From Streptomyces sp. AC550_RSS872 (GTDB taxonomy: Bacteria > Actinomycetota > Actinomycetes > Streptomycetales > Streptomycetaceae): 43,842 nt of DNA. Both the position numbers and the translations under genes were made by a program. Below, piece by piece: positions 24,144 to 31,724 of the stretch. The notes below the pieces were generated by a model. That model was not told where the DNA came from. It worked only from the letters and a program-made list of their open reading frames with translations, and ran no database searches. Each line of letters begins with the position of its first letter. Within the stretch, counting starts at the first letter, position 1. The stretch is taken from positions 1-43,842 of the forward strand of contig NZ_JAGMUL010000149.1 in assembly GCF_019049285.1 (NCBI RefSeq), written 5' to 3'.

Positions 24144-24706
24144 GACGCAGACACCCGATACCGGTGCAGGAACCGCCCCTCGAGGAGCTGACGCCCGCGC
24201 CGCCCGACCCGGAGGACCTGGAGCGCGAGGCCGGACTCGCCCGGCTCTTCGAGCTGCACTACGCCTCGATGCTGCGCCTGGCCGTGCTGCTGGGCGCGGA
24301 CGACCCGGAGAACGTGGTGGCCGAGGCGTACTACCAGATCTACCGGAAGTGGCGGCGTCTGAGGGACACCGAGGCGGCGGAGGCGTATCTGCGCTCCACA
24401 GTGTGCAATCTGACCCGGATGCGGATCCGGCACCTCCAGGTCGCCCGCAAACACGTGGAGAACCCACCCGAGGAGACCGTCGTCTCCGCGGAGAGCGCGG
24501 CCCTGCTCCGCGACGACCAGCGCGTCCTGATCGACGCGTTGCAGCAACTGCCGGCCCGGCAGCGCGAGGCGCTCGTGCTGCGGCACTGGCTCGGACTGAA
24601 GGAGGGCGAGATCGCCTCCGCGATGGGCATCTCCTCCGGTTCGGTGAAGACGCACACGGCACGCGGCCTCGCCGCGCTGACCCAGGCGATGGAGGCCCGG
24701 CGATGA
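24140..24706 (+). CDS. ECF RNA polymerase sigma factor
   Basis: A 188-aa extracytoplasmic-function sigma factor. Region 2 (about 35-100) includes LFELHYASMLRLAVLLGAD, NVVAEAYYQIYRKW and YLRSTVCNLTRMRIRH. Region 4 (about 130-180) reads ALQQLPARQREALVLRHW with GLKEGEIASAMGISSGSVKTHTARG, the helix-turn-helix binding -35 elements. This SigE-type architecture is complete and has no extra C-terminal domain. The GTG start at 24140 overlaps the symporter gene and its stop overlaps the next gene as ATGA, so all three are translationally coupled. Its target promoters are unknown. Confidence 0.9.
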   Translation: MRRRHPIPVQEPPLEELTPAPPDPEDLEREAGLARLFELHYASMLRLAVLLGADDPENVVAEAYYQIYRKWRRLRDTEAAEAYLRSTVCNLTRMRIRHLQVARKHVENPPEETVVSAESAALLRDDQRVLIDALQQLPARQREALVLRHWLGLKEGEIASAMGISSGSVKTHTARGLAALTQAMEARR

Positions 24707-24990
24707 ACCACACCGACCCGGACCGCACGGAGCGGGAGTTGACCGAGGCCCTGGCCGCCCTCGCCCAGGGGGTGCAGGCCGCACCGGACGCCTACCGCAC
24801 GGCACGCGGCGAGTGGCTGCGCCGCGAACGCCGTCGCCGGCTCGTCCTCGCCGTGCTCATCGCCGTCGTGTTCGCCCTGGCCACGCTGATCGGTCTGTGG
24901 GTGCTGAACCAGGCACCTTCCGATCCGGGCGTGATCTTCTCCGGCCTCGGCACAGGTGCCGCCTTCCCCGGACACGGTCCCGGTGCGTGA
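24703..24990 (+). CDS. single-span membrane protein, possible anti-sigma factor
   Basis: A 95-aa protein: an N-terminal cytoplasmic helical part of about 45 residues (TERELTEALAALAQGVQ, DAYRTARGEWLRRERRRR), one transmembrane helix (LVLAVLIAVVFALATLIGLW) and a short Gly/Pro-rich outside tail. It lacks the zinc-binding HxxxCxxC motif of ZAS-type anti-sigma factors. Placement immediately after an ECF sigma gene with an ATGA overlap makes a sigma-control role likely; the family itself is not recognised. The ATG is at 24703. Followed by a hairpin before the convergent fucosidase gene. Confidence 0.7.
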   Translation: MNHTDPDRTERELTEALAALAQGVQAAPDAYRTARGEWLRRERRRRLVLAVLIAVVFALATLIGLWVLNQAPSDPGVIFSGLGTGAAFPGHGPGA

Positions 24991-25080
24991 GCGCACGCCG
25001 ATGGAGAAGGCAGCGGTCACCTTTCCGAGGCGTGTCCGGACGCTCAGCCGCGTCATTCGACACGGTCCATACGAAAACCG

Positions 25081-25097
25081 ACCGACGTGGCGTCGGT
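25081..25097 (+). terminator. hairpin between convergent genes
   Basis: ACCGACG-TGG-CGTCGGT forms a perfect 7-bp stem with a 3-nt loop, about 90 nt after the sigma-operon end and before the convergent ricin-domain relic and fucosidase. No U-tract follows, as is usual in high-GC actinobacteria. Confidence 0.45.
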
Positions 25098-25122
25098 GAA
25101 GGCGTCACCCGTCGTCGGGATC

Positions 25123-25225
25123 TCAGCCGGCGATGATCTGCCACTGCCGGCGTGTCAGCGACGCGTACGGCTGCTGCTCGACGTTGCCGCCGTCGGCGCG
25201 GGAGAGCCCCCCTTCAGGCGCGGCC
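25123..25225 (-). pseudogene. C-terminal relic of a ricin-type lectin domain
   Basis: The minus strand reads APEGGLSRADGGNVEQQPY, then ASLTRRQWQIIAG and a TGA at 25125-25123. This is the end of a ricin-B-like (QxW) domain; QWQIIAG parallels QWRIIAV at the end of the second fucosidase, and GLSRADGGNV parallels GLSRAEGGNV in that protein. The DNA from the stop and the next 25 nt is also close to the 3' end of that gene (39640-39710). It lies just after the intact fucosidase's stop, so it is the leftover of an older or recombined gene end. Confidence 0.6.
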
Positions 25226-25243
25226 CTCCCGCTGGGCTCCGAA

Positions 25244-27475
25244 TCAGACGGCCGTGAAGGTCCACAGCAGGTTGGTGCTGCTGCCGTACGTCCACTGCTT
25301 GGTGACGGAGCCCGAGTCGACGCTGCCGCCGCCGTCGAGGACCAGGCCGGTGGTGCGGTTGGCGATCGTGTAGCGGTCGCCGCCCCGGTGGGTGATGGTC
25401 CACTGCTGGTTGGTGCCGCCGTTCCAGGGGGCCTGTCTGGCTGGAGAGCCGTCGGCGGTGGCGCCCCAGCCGTCGGCGACCATGCCGTTGGTGCGGTTGA
25501 CCAGCCTGTAGTAGCCGCCTCCGACCGCCTCCGCCTGCCACTGGAGGTTGGAACTGCCGTCCCAGGTCCACTGCTTGAGGTTGGACCCGGAGGCCACGTT
25601 GCCGCCGCTGTCCAGGGCGAGGCCGTTGGTGGCGTTGGTGATCCGGAAGTACGTCGCCGGGTTGAACTGGACCCTCAGCGAGGTGATCCGATCGTTGTTG
25701 CCGGTGACCCGCAGATCGGGGTTCTCGGCGCTGAACGTCCAGGAGGTGCCGGTGAAGTTGTCGCCGGAGTAGCCGATCACACGGTAACCGGGGGCCGGCC
25801 GCAGGGAGGAGAGCGTGCCGGCGCCGAGTCCGGCCGCGGCCAGGTCGGCAGCGGTGTGGTCGCCGACGGTGAACACGGCGGCGTTGCCCGTGTAGTTGAC
25901 GTCCGTGAAGGCGACGGCGCCGGCGAGCGGCCGCAGGCCCGGGATCGTGCCGGAGAAGGTCAGCTTCAGCACGTAGGCGCCGGCGCTGTACGGCGCCGAG
26001 GAGGGCAGGGTGACGGTGAGGCCGGAGGAGTTCTGGGTCGGTGTGGGCAGGTCGATGTAGGTGCCGGCGGTGGTGCCGAGGAGCTTCACCGAGGACAGCG
26101 AGGAGAGGTTGATCCGGTCCGAGGCGAGGGTCTTGATCGTCAGCGAACTGCCGGGCCACCCCAGGACGGTGGCGTACAGGACGGTGCCCGCCTTGTTGCG
26201 GGTGAACCGGATGTCCTGCGGTGTGCCGGCGTGCGGGGTGGTGAACGATCCGCCGCCCATCTTCGTCGGGCCCTCGCCGTACGCGGTCCAAGCGCGCGTC
26301 GCGTAGATCGCCTCGCCGAAGCGCTTCAGGTGGTCCCCGATGCCGAGGAGGATGTCCTTCTGCGCCTGGGGGATGGTGCCGTCGGCCATCGGCGCGATGT
26401 TCAGCAGCACATTGCCGTTCTTGCTGACCCGGTCGATGAACGAGTGGAGCATCTGCTGGAACGTGTAGTAGCCGATGCCCTGCGTGTAGCACCAGCTGCT
26501 GCTGGAGATGCTGTCGTCGGTCAGCCAGTACGGGGTGGTGAGGTCGGCCGGGCCGCCGCGCTCGTAGTCGAAGACCTCGCCCTTGCCGTTCATGCCGTCC
26601 TTGTACGTGGCGACGACCTCACGGCCCCAGCTGTTGGCCTGGTTGTAGTAGTACGCCAGGAAGTTCAGGCGCTGTTGCTCGTCGACGGCGTCCAGGTTGA
26701 AGTCCTGCCACAGGATGTCGGGCTGGGCGCGGTCGACGACCTCCTTCAGCTTGTCGAACCACAGCTGGTTCTGCGCCGCCGGGCCCAGTTGGCCGTAGAG
26801 CTTCTTGAGGCTGGGGTCCGTCTGGGCGGGGGCGAACTCGTAGAAGCCGGTGAAGTTGTACGCGTGGTGCATGGCCACCAGCAGCTTCAGGCCCTTGGCG
26901 CGGACGGCCGTGGAGAAGAGCCGCAGCAGGTCGAGACCCGGGCCCTTCTTCACCGAGTTCCACTCGTTGACCTGGCTGTCCCACATGGAGAAGCCGTCAT
27001 GGTGCTCGGCGACCGGGCCGGCGAACCTGGCGCCGGCGTCGACGAACAGCTGCACCCACTCGTCGGGGTCGAACTTCCCGCCGGCCGACTTCAGCTTCGG
27101 CGCGAACTTCACGAAGTTGCCCGCCAGGTCCTGAGCCCCGTTGATGAAGTTGTGGTAAGGCCAGGCCGATGGCTGGCCGTAGGTCGCGATGTGGTGCTGG
27201 TTGGCGGAGTCGTCGGCCCGGTACATGTTGCGCGGGTACCACTCGTTGCCGAAGGCGGGGACGCTGAAGACGCCCCAGTGGAAGTAGATCCCGAACTTCG
27301 CGTCCTGGAACCACTCCGGGGCCGGTGGGTGCTGGTCGAGCGAGTTCCAGTCGGGCGTGTACGTGCTGGGCGCCGCGTGGGCGAAACCGGCGCTGAACAA
27401 ACCTCCGGCCATGGCCGCCGCGGCCACACTGGTGGCGCCGGCCAGGAAGTGGCGTCTGTTGATCGAACTCGACAT
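25244..27475 (-). CDS. secreted GH29 alpha-L-fucosidase with beta/gamma-crystallin and ricin domains
   Basis: A 743-aa exported enzyme that would release L-fucose (or L-galactose) from glycans. A twin-arginine signal (NRRHFLAGATS...AHA, 1-34) implies folded export. The GH29 barrel (about 40-400) has KFGIYFHWGVFSVPAF, VAEHHDGFSMWDS and ILWQDFNLD, placing the nucleophile at about Asp258. A beta-sandwich (about 405-515) follows. Residues 518-603 look like a microbial beta/gamma-crystallin domain, ending in GNNDRITSL, a match to the calcium motif (N/D)(N/D)xx(S/T)S. Residues 606-743 are a ricin-B-type lectin domain with three repeats (LQW, QQW, LLW). Start ATG at 27475. It is divergent from the importer operon and shares an upstream element with the second fucosidase. 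Confidence 0.92.
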   Translation of the reverse strand: MSSSINRRHFLAGATSVAAAAMAGGLFSAGFAHAAPSTYTPDWNSLDQHPPAPEWFQDAKFGIYFHWGVFSVPAFGNEWYPRNMYRADDSANQHHIATYGQPSAWPYHNFINGAQDLAGNFVKFAPKLKSAGGKFDPDEWVQLFVDAGARFAGPVAEHHDGFSMWDSQVNEWNSVKKGPGLDLLRLFSTAVRAKGLKLLVAMHHAYNFTGFYEFAPAQTDPSLKKLYGQLGPAAQNQLWFDKLKEVVDRAQPDILWQDFNLDAVDEQQRLNFLAYYYNQANSWGREVVATYKDGMNGKGEVFDYERGGPADLTTPYWLTDDSISSSSWCYTQGIGYYTFQQMLHSFIDRVSKNGNVLLNIAPMADGTIPQAQKDILLGIGDHLKRFGEAIYATRAWTAYGEGPTKMGGGSFTTPHAGTPQDIRFTRNKAGTVLYATVLGWPGSSLTIKTLASDRINLSSLSSVKLLGTTAGTYIDLPTPTQNSSGLTVTLPSSAPYSAGAYVLKLTFSGTIPGLRPLAGAVAFTDVNYTGNAAVFTVGDHTAADLAAAGLGAGTLSSLRPAPGYRVIGYSGDNFTGTSWTFSAENPDLRVTGNNDRITSLRVQFNPATYFRITNATNGLALDSGGNVASGSNLKQWTWDGSSNLQWQAEAVGGGYYRLVNRTNGMVADGWGATADGSPARQAPWNGGTNQQWTITHRGGDRYTIANRTTGLVLDGGGSVDSGSVTKQWTYGSSTNLLWTFTAV

Positions 27476-27529
27476 GGAGACATCCCTGGTGCGGAAGGGG
27501 ACAGGGGAATGCAGGGCGTCGCTTGTTAC

Positions 27530-27664
27530 GCATGAAGGTCCGTCATGTCACCGTGGGATGTCAACGGGTGTGCAGGGATGAAAAGCACTGCTGGGCCAGG
27601 CTATTGACCCGCTTTGCGTCATGTTTCGTACGATTTGACACTGGCCAAACATGGCATGTCTGCC
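27530..27664 (-). promoter_or_regulatory. conserved upstream element A (shared with second fucosidase)
   Basis: Two blocks match element B at 41806-41939. Block 1 (27530-27582) contains CATGAAGGTCCGTCATG, an inverted repeat CATGA-n7-TCATG, then ATGTCAACGGG and GTGCAGGGATGAA. On the minus strand the latter part holds TTGACA. Block 2 (27632-27664) shares GATT and ACATGGCATGTCTG. The 49-50 nt gap between blocks is preserved. It lies 55 nt upstream of the fucosidase ATG, inside the 433-nt divergent gap to the importer operon. No other feature was seen in that gap. Confidence 0.65.
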
Positions 27665-27908
27665 AGGATCTCATGGCCGATCGACCTCATCCAGTGGCGA
27701 GAATTGATGGGATGGATCTTGGCCCGTGTGGCGTCACTCGCTTACCGCAGGGTGGGCTGTGAGCTGGAATTTAGCAGCGAGTCACGCAAGGGGGTGGACA
27801 GCCCATCAGAAGGGCACCTATAAACATCCCATCTCTACCGCACGGCGATCAACAGATGTCGTCGAGGCGGAACATCTCCCGCTACGGGACTGGCGCGAGG
27901 AAGCATCG

Positions 27909-28973
27909 ATGAGGCTCAGAACCGCCCTCTGTTCAGCCGTCTCTGCCCTGTCCGCACTGGCGCTGCTCAGTGCGTGCGGCAGCGGCTCCACCACCGCTGC
28001 GTCGTCGGGCGGCAAGCCGCTGGTCGGCGTCGACTACCCGCGCTCCGACACCGACTTCTGGAACTCCTACATCAAGTACACGCCCCAGTACGCCAAGGAG
28101 CTGGGCCTTGACCTGAAGACCACCAACTCGCAGAACGACGTCGCCAAACTCACCGCCAACGCGCAGACGTTCATCAGCCAGGGCGTCAAGGGCCTCGCGA
28201 TGGCCCCGCAGGACACCGCCGCAATCGCCCCGACCCTCGCGCAGATGGAGGCGAAGAAGATCCCCGTCGTCACCGTCGACACCCGCCCCGACACCGGCAA
28301 GGTGTTCATGGTCGTGCGCGCCGACAACCGTGCCTACGGCGAGAAGGCCTGCCAGTACCTGGGCACCAAGCTCGGCGGCAAGGGCAAGGTCGTCATGCTC
28401 CAGGGCGGTCTGGACTCCATCAACGGCCGTGACCGCACCGAGGCGTTCAACGCGTGCATGAAGAAGAACTACCCGGACGTCAAGGTGTTCGGCGAGGCCA
28501 CGAACTGGGACGGCGCGGTCGCCGCGCAGAAGCTCCAGACGCGGCTGACCCAGCACCCGGACATCAAGGGCGTCTACATGCAGTCCAGCTTCGCCCTGTC
28601 CGGGACCCTCCAAGTGCTCAAGCAGAAGGGCCTGCTGGTGGGCCCGGAGGACAAGAAGCACGTGTTCGTCGTCTCCAACGACGGCATCCCCGAGGAGCTC
28701 AAGTCCATCGCCGACGGCAGGATCGACGCCACCGTCTCCCAGCCGGCCGACCTCTACGCCAAGTACGCCCTGTACTACCTCAAGGCCGCGATCGACGGAA
28801 AGACGTTCAAGCCGGGCAAGACCGACCACGACAGCACCATCATCCAGGTCCGCGACGGCCTGCTCGAGGACCAGCTCTCCGCCCCGCTCGTCACCGCCGA
28901 CGGCGGCACCTACGGCGGCGTGCCCAGCGTCAAGAGCGACGACAAGTCGCTGTGGGGCAACAACCTCGGCTGA
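27909..28973 (+). CDS. sugar ABC transporter substrate-binding lipoprotein
   Basis: A 354-aa RbsB-like periplasmic-binding lipoprotein (family 4/peripla_BP) that would capture a monosaccharide outside the cell. The signal peptide ends in the lipobox LLSACGSG, so Cys is lipidated. The mature part starts KPLVGVDYPRSDTDFWNSY and carries QTFISQGVKGLAMAPQDTAAI, IPVVTVDTRPD, VVMLQGGLDSINGRDRTEAF and VFVVSNDGIPEELKSI, the two-lobe pattern for pyranose binding. The ATG at 27909 follows GCGAGGAAG. First gene of the importer-catabolism cluster; L-fucose or a related L-sugar is the likely ligand from context. Confidence 0.92.
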   Translation: MRLRTALCSAVSALSALALLSACGSGSTTAASSGGKPLVGVDYPRSDTDFWNSYIKYTPQYAKELGLDLKTTNSQNDVAKLTANAQTFISQGVKGLAMAPQDTAAIAPTLAQMEAKKIPVVTVDTRPDTGKVFMVVRADNRAYGEKACQYLGTKLGGKGKVVMLQGGLDSINGRDRTEAFNACMKKNYPDVKVFGEATNWDGAVAAQKLQTRLTQHPDIKGVYMQSSFALSGTLQVLKQKGLLVGPEDKKHVFVVSNDGIPEELKSIADGRIDATVSQPADLYAKYALYYLKAAIDGKTFKPGKTDHDSTIIQVRDGLLEDQLSAPLVTADGGTYGGVPSVKSDDKSLWGNNLG

Positions 28974-29026
28974 CCCCTGACCCGATCACTCGGAATCCAA
29001 CAGCTCACGAGAACAAGGCGGTTGAG

Positions 29027-30589
29027 ATGAGCGACGGGGAGCGAGCTGTCACCCCCGCGCCCGCCCCGGCGGACGACGGACGGGTCCCCTCGGACCCGCC
29101 CGTCGTCGAGGCGACGGGCATAGTCAAACGATTCGGTCCGACGGTGGCCCTGAACGGCGCCCGGATCACCATCAGGCCAGGCGAGACCCACGCGCTCGTC
29201 GGCCGCAACGGAGCCGGCAAGTCGACCCTGGTGTCGGTCCTCACCGGTCTGCATGCCCCCGACGAGGGAACGGTGACCTTCGGTGGCGAGCCGGCCCCCC
29301 GGCCCAGCGACCGCGACGCCTGGCGGCAACGTGTGGCCTGCGTCTACCAGAAGTCGACGATCATCCCCACGCTGACCGTCGCCGAGAACCTCTTCCTGAA
29401 CCGGCACGACCACGGACGAGGCCGGCTCATCAGCTGGCAGGCCACCCGTCGCCGCGCACAAGAGCTGCTGTCGACCTGGTCGGTGGACGTCGACCCGCAG
29501 ACCCAGGCCGGTGATCTGAACGTCGAGCAGCGGCAGTTCGTCGAGATCGCCCGGGCGCTGTCCTTCGGCGCGCGGTTCATCATCCTCGACGAGCCGACCG
29601 CCCAGCTCGACGCGGCTGCCATCAACCGTCTCTTCGACCGCATCCGCGACCTGCAACGCCAGGGCGTCACCTTCCTGTTCATCAGCCACCATCTCCAGGA
29701 GGTCTACGAGATCTGCGACATGGTGACGGTGTTCCGCGACGCCCGGCACATCGTGACCGCGCCGGTCGCGGAACTGGGCCGCGCCGACCTCGTCGCCGCC
29801 ATGACCGGCGAGGCGGCGGCCGACCGGCGCGAGGACCGGACGAGCACCCTCGACGCCAACGCCACTGCCGCACTGAACGTCCACGCCCTGCGCGGCGACG
29901 CCTATCACGATGTCAGCTTCCGGATCGGGGCCGGCGAGATCGTCGGCCTCGCGGGCGCCGCCGGCAGCGGGCGCACCGAAGTCGCCGAGACCGTCGTGGG
30001 GCTGCGGGCGGCGGGCGGCGGCGACGTGGAGATCGCCGGGACACGGCCCAGGCCGGGCAGCGTGCCCGCCGCTCTCGCCGCCGGCGCCGGGTTCGTCCCC
30101 CAGGACCGGCACCACCAGGGCTTCGTTCCCGACATGTCGATCGCGGACAACGCCACACTGTCCATCCCGAAGCGGCTGGGCCCCAAGGGGTTCCTGAACC
30201 GCAGCCGCCGGGACCGGCTGGCGGAGGGCCTGATCGACAACCTCGCGATCAAGACTCCCGGCCCCGAACTGCCCGTGTCCGCCCTGTCCGGCGGCAACCA
30301 GCAGAAGGTCGTCATGGCCCGTGCCCTGGCCGACGATCCGAAGCTGCTGGTTCTGATCAATCCGACCGCGGGCGTGGACGTGCGCTCCAAGGAGTTCCTC
30401 CTCGGCAAGGTCGAGGAGACCGCGGAATCCGGCACCGGAGTGCTCATCGCCTCCGACGAACTCGACGACCTGCGCATGTGCGACCGGGTCCTGGTGATGT
30501 TCCAGGGCCGTGTGACCTCAGAGATCGCCCGCGGCTGGCACGACCACGACCTCGTGGCCGCGATGGAAGGAGTGGCCCTCAATGCCTGA
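29027..30589 (+). CDS. sugar ABC transporter ATP-binding protein (RbsA type, two NBDs)
   Basis: A 520-aa fused double ATPase that powers monosaccharide import. NBD1 (about 25-260): Walker A GRNGAGKST, signature LNVEQRQFVEIARAL, Walker B IILDEPTAQLD. NBD2 (about 285-515): degenerate Walker A AGAAGSGRTE, a good signature LSGGNQQKVVMARAL, and Walker B region LLVLINPTAGVDV in which the usual Asp-Glu is Ile-Asn. NBD2 of RbsA-type proteins is often catalytically weak, so NBD1 would do most hydrolysis. The ATG at 29027 has AAGGCGG upstream. Overlaps the permease gene by 8 nt. Confidence 0.93.
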   Translation: MSDGERAVTPAPAPADDGRVPSDPPVVEATGIVKRFGPTVALNGARITIRPGETHALVGRNGAGKSTLVSVLTGLHAPDEGTVTFGGEPAPRPSDRDAWRQRVACVYQKSTIIPTLTVAENLFLNRHDHGRGRLISWQATRRRAQELLSTWSVDVDPQTQAGDLNVEQRQFVEIARALSFGARFIILDEPTAQLDAAAINRLFDRIRDLQRQGVTFLFISHHLQEVYEICDMVTVFRDARHIVTAPVAELGRADLVAAMTGEAAADRREDRTSTLDANATAALNVHALRGDAYHDVSFRIGAGEIVGLAGAAGSGRTEVAETVVGLRAAGGGDVEIAGTRPRPGSVPAALAAGAGFVPQDRHHQGFVPDMSIADNATLSIPKRLGPKGFLNRSRRDRLAEGLIDNLAIKTPGPELPVSALSGGNQQKVVMARALADDPKLLVLINPTAGVDVRSKEFLLGKVEETAESGTGVLIASDELDDLRMCDRVLVMFQGRVTSEIARGWHDHDLVAAMEGVALNA

Positions 30590-31628
30590 AACCGCCCTCG
30601 CGGACACCGCCGCCGCCAAGGCCCCCGAGCCTGGGCAGCCGAAGCGGACCGCACTGCTCGGCGGCCGGATACCCCTGGCTCGGCTGCGCGACCTGGCGCT
30701 CGTCCCGGCCATCGTGGTCATCGCCATCGTCGGACAGATCGTCAACCCGGTCTTCCTTCAGGCCGACAACCTCATCAACGTCCTGCAGACCATGTCCGAG
30801 ATCGCCCTGCTGGTCCTCGCCCAGACGATGGTCCTGATCGTCAAGAAGATGGACCTGTCGCTGGAGTCCACCATGGGCCTCGCGCCCGGCGTCGCCGCCT
30901 GGCTGGTGGTGCCGGTCGGCGCGGGCCACGGACTCGGACTGCTCTCCGGCGCCTGGGCCATCCCCGTCACCCTCGCCGTGGGCGCCCTCGTCGGCGTGAT
31001 CAACGCCCTGCTGATCATCCGCTTCGGCCTCAACGGCTTCATCGTCACCCTCGGCATGCTGATCGTGCTGCGTGGTGTCCTCACCGGTATCTCCGGCGGC
31101 CAGACCTTCTTCCAGCTGCCGCCGTCGATGCTCTACCTCGGCACCGCACAGTGGTTCGGGATGCCCGCGTCCATCTGGATCTGCCTGGTGCTGTTCGCCG
31201 TCGCGATCGTGGTGCTCGGCTGGACGAGCTTCGGCCGCTCGCTGTACGCCATCGGCGGCAACGTCGACGCCGCGAAGGCGGCCGGCATCCGCACCGACCG
31301 GGTGCTGTGGATCGTCATCGTCACCGGCAGCGTGCTCGCCGCCCTCGCCGGACTGATGCTCTCCGGACGCCTGGCCTCGGTCGCCTCGGCGCAGGGCAAC
31401 GGCTACATCTTCACCGTCTTCGCCGCCGCCGTCATCGGCGGGATCAGCCTCAACGGCGGCAAGGGCACCATGTTCGGCGCGTTCAGCGGCATCCTGCTGC
31501 TGTTCATGATCCAGAACGTGCTCACCCTCGCCGGCATCCCCGCCCAGTGGATCGGCGCCCTCAACGGCCTGATCATCCTGGTCGCGCTGACCATCTCACG
31601 CATCACGGGCGGCAAGGTCCAGGAGTGA
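30582..31628 (+). CDS. sugar ABC transporter permease (RbsC type)
   Basis: A 348-aa membrane protein with about 10 spans, working as a homodimer with the double ATPase. After a 35-residue cytoplasmic tail, helices include LALVPAIVVIAIVGQIV and NLINVLQTMSEIALLVLAQ; the EAA-like coupling segment is GRSLYAIGGNVDAAKAAGI, and FAAAVIGGISLNGGKGTMFGA is a strongly conserved motif of this family. It is the only permease here, as expected for RbsC-type systems. A GC hairpin directly after its stop separates it from the catabolic genes. Confidence 0.93.
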   Translation: MPETALADTAAAKAPEPGQPKRTALLGGRIPLARLRDLALVPAIVVIAIVGQIVNPVFLQADNLINVLQTMSEIALLVLAQTMVLIVKKMDLSLESTMGLAPGVAAWLVVPVGAGHGLGLLSGAWAIPVTLAVGALVGVINALLIIRFGLNGFIVTLGMLIVLRGVLTGISGGQTFFQLPPSMLYLGTAQWFGMPASIWICLVLFAVAIVVLGWTSFGRSLYAIGGNVDAAKAAGIRTDRVLWIVIVTGSVLAALAGLMLSGRLASVASAQGNGYIFTVFAAAVIGGISLNGGKGTMFGAFSGILLLFMIQNVLTLAGIPAQWIGALNGLIILVALTISRITGGKVQE

Positions 31629-31630
31629 TG

Positions 31631-31653
31631 CGGGCGGCCGTCCAGGCCGCCCG
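31631..31653 (+). terminator. strong intra-cluster hairpin after the permease gene
   Basis: CGGGCGGCC (31631-31639), loop GTCCA, GGCCGCCCG (31645-31653): a perfect 9-bp GC stem with a 5-nt loop, two bases after the permease stop and 71 nt before the dehydratase start. It could terminate part of the transcripts or protect the importer mRNA's 3' end, allowing more transporter than enzyme. Confidence 0.55.
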
Positions 31654-31724
31654 ACACCCTCCGCCGCACGCCACATCTCGTCGCAAGGGGCCGTATCGCC
31701 CCTGCACTCACAGGAGTTGCCGCC

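Noticed and set aside
27726..27908. Longer N-terminus for the substrate-binding lipoprotein
   Set aside because: The signal peptide and lipobox start at 27909 with a good ribosome site; the upstream codons would bury the signal peptide.
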